From Cafeteria roenbergensis (Eukaryota > Sar > Bigyra > Bicosoecida > Cafeteriaceae), in assembly GCA_008330645.1 (NCBI GenBank), contig VLTN01000002.1, forward strand, positions 186,001 through 250,000: DNA of 64,000 nucleotides, given 5' to 3'. Both the position numbers and the translations under genes were made by a program. How positions within the stretch are numbered: the stretch's first letter is position 1; every line of letters begins with the position of its first letter. Shown here one piece after another: positions 1 through 9,713 of this stretch. The notes below the pieces were generated by a model. That model was given only the letters and a program-made list of their open reading frames with translations, did no database searches and was not told the DNA's origin.

Positions 1-3000
1 ACGAGGACGGCTGCCCCGTTGCCAGTCATGCGCGAGGCGTCACCGCGCATGGCTGGCACGTCCCCCCCCACGGCCGGGCCCACAAAAGTGACGACGTAGG
101 CACGGGCGCCGGAGTCAGGAAAGTCCAGGGACGGGTCGACCGCTGAGACATCAACCGTGTCGATGGACGATAGCTGCTCTAGAGCAGCCTTGACGGCAGC
201 TGCGGGGGCATCGAAGGCGATTGCGTTCGTCTTTTCTCCGCGGAATTCGAGTGCGAACGTTCCAGAAAGGAGTGCAGCGCCTTGCCGAACTTCTGCGACA
301 TCGATGCGTCGGTTGCCCTGCAGTCCCTGCACATCCGCCTCGAGCATCGGCGCGTCGCCCTCAACTCCTGGGACGGACACAAACTCCACCAGCATTGCCT
401 CGGGAGCCGTGCTCGTCGCCGAGTCGAAGCCGCGGCACGCAACCGTCTGCGACACTCCCGTGGCAGAGCTCATCGCCACTGAAACGGTCGTCACAGTGTC
501 GAGACGCTCCAGCGCCTCTTGCACCGAGTCGCCGTTGCCTGTGGACTGGAGGGGGGCGTCCCATCGAATGGGCGAAGTCGTGTGGCCCCGGAACCGGAGC
601 TTGAAAGAGCCTCCAACCGCGTCGCACTCGACGGACTGCACCTCTGTTTGGGGGCTGGCTGGGCCGGCGCCGCCGATCCTGGCAGTCCCGGCCACTTGCA
701 CCACCTGAATCTCTGGACTCGCAGTTGCGTTGGTGCTCAGCACCTGAACCTCCGGGGAAACGCCCGCCGAAACGCGCACAAGCTGGACCTCGTCGTGCAG
801 CGGCGCGGTGTCCCACTCCACCCGGTAGGCGTCGACCGGCAGCCCGCCGTCGGAGGCAGGCGGAAGGAAGTCAACTTGCACGGTCTGACCAGAGCTGGAC
901 GACAGGGTCACATCAATTGGCCCGGAAGGAGGCTGCGGGAAGGGCACGGCAAGGGCTGGCACCGTCAGCCTCGAAGGCCCAAAGCCCACCGCATTGGCTG
1001 CAGATATACGGAAGTAGTAAGGGACGCCCTGACGCAGCGCGGGAACGTCGTAGAAGAGCGTGTCCAGGTCAGTGATCACCGCTGTGCCGAGCGCGAGCCC
1101 TCCCGCGCCGCTGTTGAACGCTGGGAGACGGCCCTCCTCAAAGGTTGAAACTACGACACGCGGACGCGTGCCGGTCATGTCAAGATCGTCGACTTCCAGG
1201 AGCGGAAGAGGGCCCATGTTCGTTTCGAAACGAATGGTCCAAGCAAAGCCGCCCGACGGGCGGCCAGCGCTGCGGGTGACGGTCACATCCCCGATGCTAG
1301 GCAGCTCCTCCAGCTCGCTGGCAACGTGGCTTGATGAGGCGTTAAACGGGATATAGCCGGTGCGGTGACCGTTGAAGGACAACGCAAACACGCCTCCAGC
1401 TGGGACGCTCGTCGCGGCCCTAAGAGACTGGATGGTAGTTTCGTTGGCATGCGCGATGCCCGAGATGGGGCCGGCAGCAGCAGTCACGAGGCCAAGCGAC
1501 CCCACCTCCCCGGCAACGCTGTCCAGCGTCACCTCAAGCCGATACCCGGAGGTGCTGTCGCCCGTGCAGTTGACTGTCACCTGACCGACATGGCTCTCCA
1601 GCGCCTCAAGAGCGACTTGGAGTGCCAGGGCAGTTCCGGCGCAGTCGGGCGCGACAGCGACAGGGTCGCTGGTGACGCCGCGGAGAGTCACGCCAAAGTC
1701 TCCACCGATTGTCTGCCCGGCGTCGGGCGTGAGGGAGATGAGCAGCAGCTCCTGAACAGTGCCGCAATGGACCTCGGTGACCGCCACGTCCGCACCAGAA
1801 CCGGCCAGCGACGCAGGCACTGCCGTCAGCGCCGGCACGTCCCCAGCGAGCGAGGTGAAGGTGACAAGCCACCGAAAGCCTCCGTTCCGGTCTGGCCCCT
1901 CGCGTTCGACTGCAACGGGGCCAGTTGACAATCCCGAAATTGCGCTCCTCATGGCCTCTGCAGAGGAGTCGTGAGCCAGCGGTCCCGTCGTGTCAGACGG
2001 CCCGCCGGGGCCGAGGAGTTCGAACGAGCCAGCGAGCTGGTTGCCGTCCTGCGAACGCCCAGTGCATGGCAGCCCGGTGTTTCCGGAGGAGCAGACCACA
2101 ATGGCAGCTGAGGGGCCAGTGAGCGCCTCAGAATGGGCAACGATGGAATCGAGGTCGCCGCGGTTGGAGTCCGAGTCGAACCGGATGGTCCAGCCCCTCG
2201 CTCCAAGCTTCGATTCCGGGCCCAAAGACGTCACCACAGCGCTGGCGACCCGTGGAAGGGCCACGATGGCTTCACGGAGCTCCGCCTCCGTTGCGTCGAA
2301 GGCAATAGGCACCGTGCGCTCGCCCTGAATCGAGAGCGCAAACGAACCGCCGAGCACCATTCCATTGAATAGCGTTTCGACGGACACCTGCGCACCCGTC
2401 CCAGTCAGCGCGGATGATGCCACGGCCAGCGTGGGGACGTCCCCTTCAAGGGACTGGAACGTGACCGACCAAGCGAATCCTCCCTCGGCGTCCGGACCGC
2501 TTCTGGTCACCGCGACTTGTCCGATTCCGGGCACAATCTCCAGAATTTCCTCCACAGTCGTCCTTGCCGGGCCCTCCCCAGCGGAGGCGTGCGCGTTGTG
2601 CATGATCGGTCCTGACACTGCAATGCCGCCGCCAGTGGATCGAGAGTCGAAGGCCAGGGCGAACGTGCCGCCAATGGACTCCAGCGCAGCTGCCGTCGTC
2701 CGGATAACCTGGACCTCGTCAACGTCTGCCGCAGTCGTCCAGATCTCCTGCACCTCGTCCACGTGGTCGGCGGAGGTGGTGATCGCCTGCACCTCGTTTG
2801 GGCCGAGGTCCAACTCGGTGGACACCACCTGGACTGCCTGGGTGCTGGGCGCGGTGTCCCACTCCAGTTTGTAGCTCGTCACGAGCGAGCCGCCATCGTG
2901 CTCAGGAGCAGCAAACCGGACACGAAGGGTGTCGTCGGCCACCACCAGCAAGTCCCCGAGTTGCGGGGCACCGGGCGACGTGACCCCGCCCAGATGGACC

Positions 3001-3238
3001 TGCTCATGAGGGTAAAGCACGCCTGCAATTCTCACAGGAGAGCCGGCGCGGGCAGGGGGGCGGGGATGCCAGTTGAGGCTCGTGGGCTTTGCGGCGGATG
3101 GGGCATGGCCATGCGAATTTCATGCCGTCCAAACTGGAGGGCAAGCTTACCATTCAGCGTTTCCACTGCGCTGGCCAGGTCGGCAATGCCAGCGCACAAT
3201 GCGGCAGTGGCCAGGCAGCCGAGGGCCAAGCCCCGCAT
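1..3238 (-). CDS. Secreted FN3 and beta-repeat protein (3' end outside window)
   Basis: The ATG at 3238 opens a signal peptide (MRGLALGCLATAALCAG...). Exon 1 (3238-3151) ends at a GTAAGC donor and joins at phase 1 to exon 2 (from 3022, acceptor ATTGCAG); the intron is 128 bases. Exon 2 then stays open to position 1, so the C-terminus is missing. Seen: an FN3-like module near 2970-2810, a second near 1060-770, and about six or seven copies of a repeat of roughly 90-110 residues. The repeat pattern is GGxFxLxFxGxxT, then xALExLxxIgxVxV, then GGFxWxVTFxS, then GDVPxL. An EVQ-x-I-x-TTA ladder follows each FN3. Such proteins are common in stramenopiles, and their ligands are unknown. Extracellular or cell-surface location is inferred from the signal peptide. 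A short repeat of the same type occurs in the EGF protein at 24957-27412. No catalytic motif seen. Confidence 0.8.
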
Positions 3239-3788
3239 GGTGCGGCCTGCGGGGCGATTTCACGCGCAATGGGGAGGGGGGGGAGGGGGGTCAGCGACGG
3301 CATGCCTCGAGGGCGCTCCGACAGAATTGACGGAACTGGCGGCGAGCAGTTGGTTTCCTCGAGGTGGAGGCAGGACCCCCCCCCCCCGCGCGACCCCAAC
3401 CTGTGCAGAAGCACTGGGTGCTGGCGCCCTGCCACACATTTCTTCAAATGCCCTCTCCTCGGCATGCGGCGGCGAGCGCAGCCCGCCAGATGTAACCGCC
3501 GGTCCCCGCGCCCCCCGACCCTCACCCTTGATTCGCGCCGCAGCGAACACTTCCTTAAGGCGAAGACCGGCTCTCTGAGATTGCGCTCGCCGCTTGGGCA
3601 AGCTGCACAAGCCGAGTGGCGCAGGCCGGAGGACGAAATGGCGAAGCAGCGAGCGGGCAGAGGCCGACCGTGCCAACGCACGGCGGCGAATCAGCGCACA
3701 AGTACGGCTCTCAACTTGCTCTGCCACAGTTAGCTGTCGCAGTTCCACGCGAGGGCACTTGCCCGTCCACCAGTCGCTGGGGGATTGC
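3239..3788. other. Upstream region of the secreted FN3 gene
   Basis: No gene is supported here. The stretch holds G-rich tracts near 3270-3290 and a run of 13 C around 3376. Open frames on both strands lack recognisable motifs. It probably carries the promoter of the gene starting at 3238 on the minus strand. Confidence 0.4.
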
Positions 3789-4280
3789 ATGGCGTTGCGT
3801 TGCGCTGGGAGCCAGAATTCTGTTCACCGCGTTCTGGTGGACGCACTTGGCCTCCGAGGCTGTGCGTTCCCAGACGCCGAGGGAGCTGCGGTCCCCCAGG
3901 AGGCGAGAGGCGAGCCGGCAGGAATCGGTCGGAGTGCAGCGCCTCTCGATGTGGGGCCCAGTTTGCCAGCAGTGGCTGCAGGACAGCAGCTGCCGGACTC
4001 GCAGCCGCCAGCAAGCGAATTGTGCGCCCATGTGCGGCGGCTCGCGGACGCCGTCGAAGCCCTTTCGGCCGAGCTGCGCGCTGCTCTTGCGGCCGGCCGG
4101 TGGCCGCTCGCTGGCGACGCAGTCCAGGCGGGGCCATCCCAAGGCCGGACAAGTGAGGCGACTGGGCCGATCGATGGCTGCTGCCAAGCCGGTGGTGGCC
4201 GGCCTGATGATGCCCTCGGCCTGCTTCGAATCGCGGCTGCGACTTCGGCGCAGTCGCGAAATTGCGCGTTTGACGACTAA
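3789..4280 (+). CDS. Hypothetical small protein, doubtful
   Basis: An ATG at 3789 opens a 163-codon frame ending in TAA-less composition typical of this GC-rich DNA and closing at 4280. I do not recognise it. A helical stretch around residues 85-115 (pattern ELCAHVRRLADAVEALSAEL) is the only feature that looks protein-like. It would lie on the plus strand between two minus-strand genes. An overlapping minus-strand frame (3711-4517) is equally open, so chance openness in GC-rich sequence is a real alternative. Kept only because the gap of about 1.3 kb would otherwise be empty. Confidence 0.22.
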   Translation: MALRCAGSQNSVHRVLVDALGLRGCAFPDAEGAAVPQEARGEPAGIGRSAAPLDVGPSLPAVAAGQQLPDSQPPASELCAHVRRLADAVEALSAELRAALAAGRWPLAGDAVQAGPSQGRTSEATGPIDGCCQAGGGRPDDALGLLRIAAATSAQSRNCAFDD

Positions 4281-4517
4281 GGACGTCTGAGTGCGCGTTG
4301 AGCTCCCCCCCCTGCCCTGGCAATGGCTTGACGAGCCAGGCCTAGTTGGTGGGGCACAGGTGTCGAAAGTGGGTGACGTTGCATGGACGGTGGGTGGGGT
4401 GGCTGGCTCAAAACACACAAGGGCCTGGCTGCGATGCTCGGCAACGACACTCAGCGTGCAGCCCCAGGACCAGACGGCAAGGCCGCGAGAGGAACGGTGC
4501 GAGAACGGTTGTCCCAT

Positions 4518-5766
4518 TCACGCCCGGCTTCCGTCAGCGGCAGCCGCTGCAGATGCGCTCGCGGGGGCCGCCAGGGCGGGCGCGTCAACGCCTCCGAGGT
4601 CAAAGTCGATGCCGTTCACTCGGAGCACCGTGATGGGCCGACGGAACGTGTTGAACTTCTTGTAGCCCTTTCGGCGGCGCTTCTTGAACACGATGTCCTT
4701 CGCGGCGTGGGTTTGCTGCTCCACAGCAAGGCTCACCGTCGCCCCTGGGACCTTGGGGCGGCCCACAACGGTCCGGGTGGCCGACCCCACGAGGAGCACG
4801 TCATCCACAGTCATTTCCGTCCCCACCTCCGCTCCGACGATGCGATCGATCACCAAGACGTCGCCTGCCGTGACCTTGTACTGCTTGCCGTTGATGGCAA
4901 TCGCTGCGAACGTGCGGGCGCGCTCTTCAGCGGCGTCCTCCGTCGGCGCCGTTGCTCCTACAGGCCAATGGCTGGCGACCGCCGGAGTCTCCTGCGGCAC
5001 AGTGGCAAGCACGGCCAGGCAAACGCGCAGCGCAAAGTCGGACGGGGCTCACGCGTCGCGCAGACGCGCCAAACGCAGGCAGGCGCCGGTCACGCGGGAG
5101 AGTGCATCCTTTGCTGTTGGTGCGCTGGAAGCCACCGGGGAGCCGGCCTGCCTGGGTCGGCGAGGCAAGCCCCTCTGGGGATAGCTGCTCCCGTTAACGA
5201 GCTGTCGGCTCAGCGCCTTGGCTGCCGAGCCCGAGGCTGGATTGCGCAGGCGCGCGAGTGCAGCAGCAGACGACAGACGGCCCGCGGTGGAGGCTGGCAG
5301 CACCCCACCGGCGGCTCACGTGCTCCACAACCGGAATCACGCCGGCCGGGCGCGGCTTGGTGCGACGAGGCCGGAGGTTGTGCATTTTCAGCGTTGTGGG
5401 CTTGAAGATGCCGATGCGAGCTGCCTGAGACTGCTTGCCACGCCGCGGCACTGCGGCACACGCGGGTAGGTCGCCAGAGCCGCGAGGGAGCGCGGTGGGA
5501 AGGGCAAGGAGGCGGGGGAGCAGCAAGCCGAGGCAGACGCACGCGCCGGCGCAGCTGCGGCGGACAGGCGCGGACGCGAGAGCCAGGTCCACAGGAGGCG
5601 AGGGCCGAGCAAACGGGGAGACCGCGCGCATGCGCGCTGAGCCCGCACGCGCAGCGGGGCTTGCTGCAGCCAAGCCGCGGGCGCTCTGGCAACGCGAGCT
5701 CGCCTCACCATCACGCGCCGCAGGCAGGGCCACGAGCCTGGCTGAGCGAAGAGCCACCGCCCGCAT
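4518..5766 (-). CDS. MRPL21: Mitochondrial ribosomal protein bL21m
   Basis: Exon 2 (4991-4518) carries the bL21 domain: a strand ending NGKQYKV, then VTAGDVLVIDR, then the basic segment FKKRRRKGYKK and a C-terminal strand ending RVNGIDFDL, followed by an Ala-rich tail. bL21 is a large-subunit protein that binds rRNA. The acceptor GTGCCGCAG lies just before exon 2, so the coding sequence must begin upstream. A minus-strand exon (5766-5320) ending at CAC|GTGAGC joins in phase 0 and starts with an Arg/Ala-rich presequence (MRAVALRSARLVALPAARD). The total is 306 residues, long for the family because of this N-terminus. The intron is 328 bases. The bL21 assignment is firm. The identity of exon 1, including its basic MHNLRPRRTKPRP segment, is inferred from frame and splice signals only. 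Confidence 0.78.
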
Positions 5767-6068
5767 TGCGTCCGAGGAGAGAGTGGCGACGTCCGGGAGG
5801 AGGGGCTCCGGAGCCTGAGAGGCGGGGCAAGGCCGGCCTCGGGGCTGGGGGGAGACTGCCTGGTGGCAAACTTTTTGGTTGTTGGCTGGAGCGTCGAGGC
5901 GCCGACGGGCCTTTTCGCCGAGCGGCAAGGCTCTGCCGGAGCAGCGACGCCCTCTGTCGACGACGTTCGTGGTTGAACGCGCCTTTTGCTTCCCCGGCTA
6001 GCCCGCGCGCCTGGCGACGGGGCCGCACTCTCCGCCCGCGCCAGGAGCAAGTGCCGCTTGTCGCCGAA
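5767..6068. promoter_or_regulatory. Divergent promoter, bL21m / SEC14-GOLD
   Basis: 302 bases separate the two start codons, which face away from each other. No TATA-like or other named element stands out in this GC-rich stretch. The regulatory role is inferred from position only. Confidence 0.4.
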
Positions 6069-7812
6069 ATGGCGGCCGCCCCGTCGACAGCAGCAGCAGC
6101 AGCTGCAGGCGACGAGCTCGTCGAGCTGACCACCACGCAGCTTGAGGCGGTCAAGGCGGCCGTGGCAGCCACCCGCCCCGAAGGCGAGCCGCCCAGCCTC
6201 TCAACTGCTGCCGAGGCGGGTCCCGAGCTGGTGAACGACCTTGGGTTCACCGAGGGCGAGTGGGCTGAGATTGTGGCCATGCGCAAGCGCGTGGCGGATG
6301 TGCGAGCGAGCGCGCACTGGCGAACGGCACAAGTGTACCACAGGTTTCTCGTGGCGCGAAAGCACGACGCGGACAAGGCGGAGGCCATGTACAGAGCCGC
6401 GATGGCCTGGCGCGAGAGCAGCGGAGCAGACCGGCTGCTGTGGGAGTACACGGAGCCGAAATTGATGGCGGAATATTTCGCTTCCGGCCTCGTCGGCGTC
6501 GACAGGTCGGGCTACCCGGTGCTCGTGGAGCGCATCGGGGCGCTTGATCTGGCCGGGCTGGGTGCTGCGATGGGGCCGAGCGCGTTCCTGAAGTGGGTGG
6601 CGTGGTACCACGAGCGGCAGGAGCGTGCAATGGCTGCCGCTTCAGCCGCGGCCACAGAGCAGCTCGGCCGCCCTGTGTCGCGGCACAAGATGACCGTCAT
6701 TGTGGACCTCAAGGGCATTACTCTCAGCCACCTCTCGTCCGCTACCATGAGCGTCCTCAAGCGCAGGACCGGTGAGTCCCGGCCCTGCCAAAGCTGCCCG
6801 CGCGCCGGCTCCGCTGTCCCGGTAGGCTCCCCGCGCGCGAGCCGCCACTCCTCTACCTTGGTCTGGCATACCAAAGCCTGCCGCCTGCCCCTCCCGCCCC
6901 CGCCGCCCTCCTCCGATCGCGAGCGATCCCCCTCCCTGCCTCCCTGCCTGCCTCGCCCCTGCGCCGTATGCAGCATTGGAGGAGGCCAACTACCCAGAGG
7001 TGGTGCGCCGTGTGTTCATCGTGCGGGCCCCCGCCATTTTCGCCGGGGCCTGGACCCTTGTCAAGACCTTCGTCGACGCCGGGACTCGTGCCAAGATGAG
7101 CTTGATGGCAACGGGGTATCTCCCGACTGTCGAGGAGATCGTGCCCCGCGACCGCATCCCAGCGTTTGTCGGGGGCGACTTTCGTGACGGGGAGGACGAC
7201 GAGTGCGCGACATCGATTGGGCTGGGGGGGGCCGTGCCCCGCGCGTTCCTCGTTGGCCCGGACGGTGAGGCCGACTCCCACACCGTCCCGGCAGGCGCCA
7301 CGCTGGCGCTTGCCTTCACAGTCCCTCGTGGGGCAACCCTGCGCGTCCGCTGGGCGTGCCCGGCAGGAGACACCTTCCGGGCAGGGGTTGTTGGGGAGGC
7401 ACCGGGCACTGTGAGCGCAGCCTGCGGCGCGGTTGGAGACGAATCTGTGGAGGGTCCCGCGGCCGACGTGGGGCCCGCGGGAACCCTTCGCATCCGGGCA
7501 GTGCCGCCGGCCAGCAGTGCCGAAATCCCGCCGGTACCGAGCAGCGTTGCGGCTGGCGCCACCGGCCTGGTCACCGTTGTCGGGCCGTCGGCCAAGGCCA
7601 CGGACGGAGAGACTCCCGGGGAGGGCGCCAGCGTCACGCTGGCCTGGACCAGCACGGCGTGGGTGTCGTCGCAGCAGCTGGAGGTGCGCGCAGAGGCCAG
7701 GTGGGAAGCCGACTCCACAGGGGACGCGTCCAAGCGCGGGGCCGAGGCCGAGCGTGACGCTGAGGCGGGTCCCGCAGCTGCTGCGGCCGCCGGTGCCGCT
7801 GCGCCGTCTTAA
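6069..7812 (+). CDS. SEC14-like lipid-transfer protein with C-terminal GOLD domain
   Basis: Two exons, 6069-6771 and 6974-7812, join at phase 1 (ACC G|CA). The donor is GTGAGT, the acceptor TATGCAG, and the intron 202 bases. The 513-residue product has an Ala-rich start, a CRAL-TRIO N-terminal helical region (about 60-125), and the SEC14 lipid-binding fold (about 130-325). Typical SEC14 features include RSGYPVLVERIG, MTVIVDLKGI, and EEANYPEVVRRVFIVRAPAIF followed by a TLVKTFVD helix. The last part (about 345-490) is a beta-rich segment with VPAGATLALAFTVP, which fits a GOLD domain. Proteins with this order, such as SEC14L2 and patellins, carry phosphoinositides or other lipids between membranes. 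The specific lipid cannot be told. The gene ends with TAA, and a GT-rich tract begins 39 bases later. Confidence 0.88.
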
Positions 7813-7850
7813 TCGGTCCGACAAAAGAAGAGCTCCACCCTGCGCATGCT

Positions 7851-7909
7851 TGCGTGTGTGTCTGTTTGTGGGTGTCGGTGGGTGTCTGCGTGTGTGTTTC
7901 TGTGTGGAT
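7851..7909 (+). repeat. GT-rich tract downstream of the SEC14-GOLD stop
   Basis: An irregular run of TGTG and GTGT on the sense strand starts 39 bases after the stop codon. Similar tracts follow two other plus-strand genes (42292-42332 and 55409-55436). A role as a downstream polyadenylation element is inferred. Confidence 0.5.
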
Positions 7910-8075
7910 GGAGGGGGGAGGCAGCAGGGGGCTGAGAGCACGCAACGCCCCGGTACGGGGTTTGGTGCCCCTGGCGCTCAACGATCACCGCGGCGCCGCA
8001 CAGCCAATCTGCACGCAGAGCCGCGCTCCCGAGTCTCCTCCGCCACCACGCGCAGAGACGTCGGCAACGGCGGTG

Positions 8076-9287
8076 CTACGAGCCGGCAGGCGCCTCGCCC
8101 GCCTTGGCCGCCTCCACAAGGCCCAGCTCCGCGTCCATCGCGGCAATGGAGCGGGCCACCACGCCCGCCGTCTCTGCCTGGTAGCCCCCCGACAGCGCCA
8201 TGGCAACAGCGCGCCTCCTCCCCCCACTAGCCCGGAACAGCCTCGCGCCCTCGGGGCTCGTGCCGAGTGCGGGCGACGCCGCGCCCCCGCGAGCGCCGAC
8301 GCCGCAGCAGCGGAACACGATCGCGTCGCGCTCGCAGACTGCACTCTCTGGCAAGTCCATCCCGCCCAAAGGGTCGCCCACCAGCACGTCGGACCCTGCG
8401 TTGTACAGCACCAGGTCCGGGTCGAAGGCTGCCAGCACCCTCGGCAGCTCAGTCCGCAGCCACTCGAGGAACCTGTCTCCTCCATCCCCGGCGCGGTGGA
8501 AGAACCTAGCGCCCCGCTCCGCCAGAGCTGGGCATGCTGCTGCGGCGGCATCGCCCGGAAAGAGGCCGGGGTGGAACGCGTCCACAACGGCCACCCGCGG
8601 ATCCCATCCCATGTCGCGCTCGATGCCGTCCCCTTGGTGAACGTCCAGGTCGAGGTACAGCAGCCGGCGACAGCCAAAACCGCCATCAAGCGCGCGCTGC
8701 GCGGCCATGGTGAGGTCGTTAAACACGCAAAAGCCGTGCCCGAACCCGTGCCGGGCGTGATGGAACCCACCGCCCAAGTTGATCGCCCACGCGCTCGGAC
8801 GGGCCAAGGCCAGCTCAGCGGCGCAGACGGTGCCTGCGCTCGCGAGCTGCATGGGCTCCAGGACCCTCCACCACACCGCCCAGGAGGGCAGGAAGCCCAG
8901 CGGGGGCAGCTCCAGCGCCATCACGGCACGGAGTCCGTACCCCAGTCGGGCGAGCCACCACCAGCCCTGGGCCCGCGTCAGCTGGGCCAGGGACAGCTGT
9001 GACGGCACGCACTCCTCTCCGCGCTCCAATACGCCGGCATCGACAAGCGTGCGGAACACACGCGAGTACTTTGTCGAGTCGAACGGGTGGGCCCGCTCGA
9101 GCCCGCACGCCGTGATGTCATAGCGCGGCGAAAACACGACCGGGACACCACCAGCCCTGCCCAAGCAGCTCGCAGTCCCAGGCGCGTCGTCTCCGGCCAA
9201 GCAGGCGCACGCTGCAGGCACCCCTCCCCGCAGAGCAAGCGGGTACAGCAGCCAGGCGGCAGCTGTTGCCGCAATCCAAGGCCCCAT
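8076..9287 (-). CDS. HDAC11: Class IV histone deacetylase (HDAC11-like)
   Basis: A single exon encodes 403 residues; the ATG at 9287 is used because the family motifs begin about 50 residues later. Seen: SPRYDI and HPFDSTKY near residues 52-70, GGGFHH (the paired catalytic histidines) near 172-177, DLDVHQGDG (zinc ligands Asp and His) near 212-220, AGSDVL (third zinc ligand) near 296, and SGGYQ (catalytic Tyr) near 365. The order and spacing match HDAC11: LPPxGFLP, WAINxGGGFHH, RDxIVF. So this is a zinc-dependent lysine deacylase; human HDAC11 prefers long-chain fatty-acyl lysine. There is an insertion of about 30 residues, GARGGAASP onward, before the SGGYQ block. The N-terminus has a hydrophobic stretch (WIAATAAAWLLYPLAL), unusual for an HDAC. 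The stop is TAG. Confidence 0.92.
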   Translation of the reverse strand: MGPWIAATAAAWLLYPLALRGGVPAACACLAGDDAPGTASCLGRAGGVPVVFSPRYDITACGLERAHPFDSTKYSRVFRTLVDAGVLERGEECVPSQLSLAQLTRAQGWWWLARLGYGLRAVMALELPPLGFLPSWAVWWRVLEPMQLASAGTVCAAELALARPSAWAINLGGGFHHARHGFGHGFCVFNDLTMAAQRALDGGFGCRRLLYLDLDVHQGDGIERDMGWDPRVAVVDAFHPGLFPGDAAAAACPALAERGARFFHRAGDGGDRFLEWLRTELPRVLAAFDPDLVLYNAGSDVLVGDPLGGMDLPESAVCERDAIVFRCCGVGARGGAASPALGTSPEGARLFRASGGRRRAVAMALSGGYQAETAGVVARSIAAMDAELGLVEAAKAGEAPAGS

Positions 9288-9713
9288 GCCTGGCACGCCT
9301 CGCGCTGCACCATCTGCGAAGCTCGCGGCACGCGGACACGCCCTCCATGTCGGCTTGAGCAGCCGACGCGGCTTGCTGGATGACGGCAATAGCCCAAACT
9401 CGAGTTTCAGGCCACATTCCGGAGCGCGCGCCTTTTCGCGCGCGCCACTCACCCGCGAGCCAGGCAACCACCCCGATGCCAGCGGCAAAGCAGGCGAAGT
9501 CGCACAAGGTCGTCCAGCGCATGGCGTCTCCCCGGCCGCGGCGCTCGAGAGTGGCGAGATTTCCGAGCGGCAGAGCAAATTAAACCCCCCATGCCAGCGT
9601 CTCTGCAGCAGACGCGAGCGGCAGCCAGCGCCGGCTTGTCGTGCAGGCGCGCGCGCTGGGCCTGGGTCCGGTCACTGGGAGGAAAGCCGCCCCTGCACGC
9701 CTCGCAGCGCGCG
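9288..9713. promoter_or_regulatory. Divergent promoter, HDAC / INTS3
   Basis: 426 bases lie between two divergent start codons. A small inverted repeat near 9424-9447 has GC stems around CTTTT and contains TTTTCGCGC, which matches the E2F core consensus. Whether it binds E2F here is untested. No other element recognised. Confidence 0.35.

Noticed and set aside
3711-4517. Minus-strand frame between the FN3 gene and bL21m
   Set aside because: No start with good context, no motif, and it overlaps an equally open plus-strand frame.
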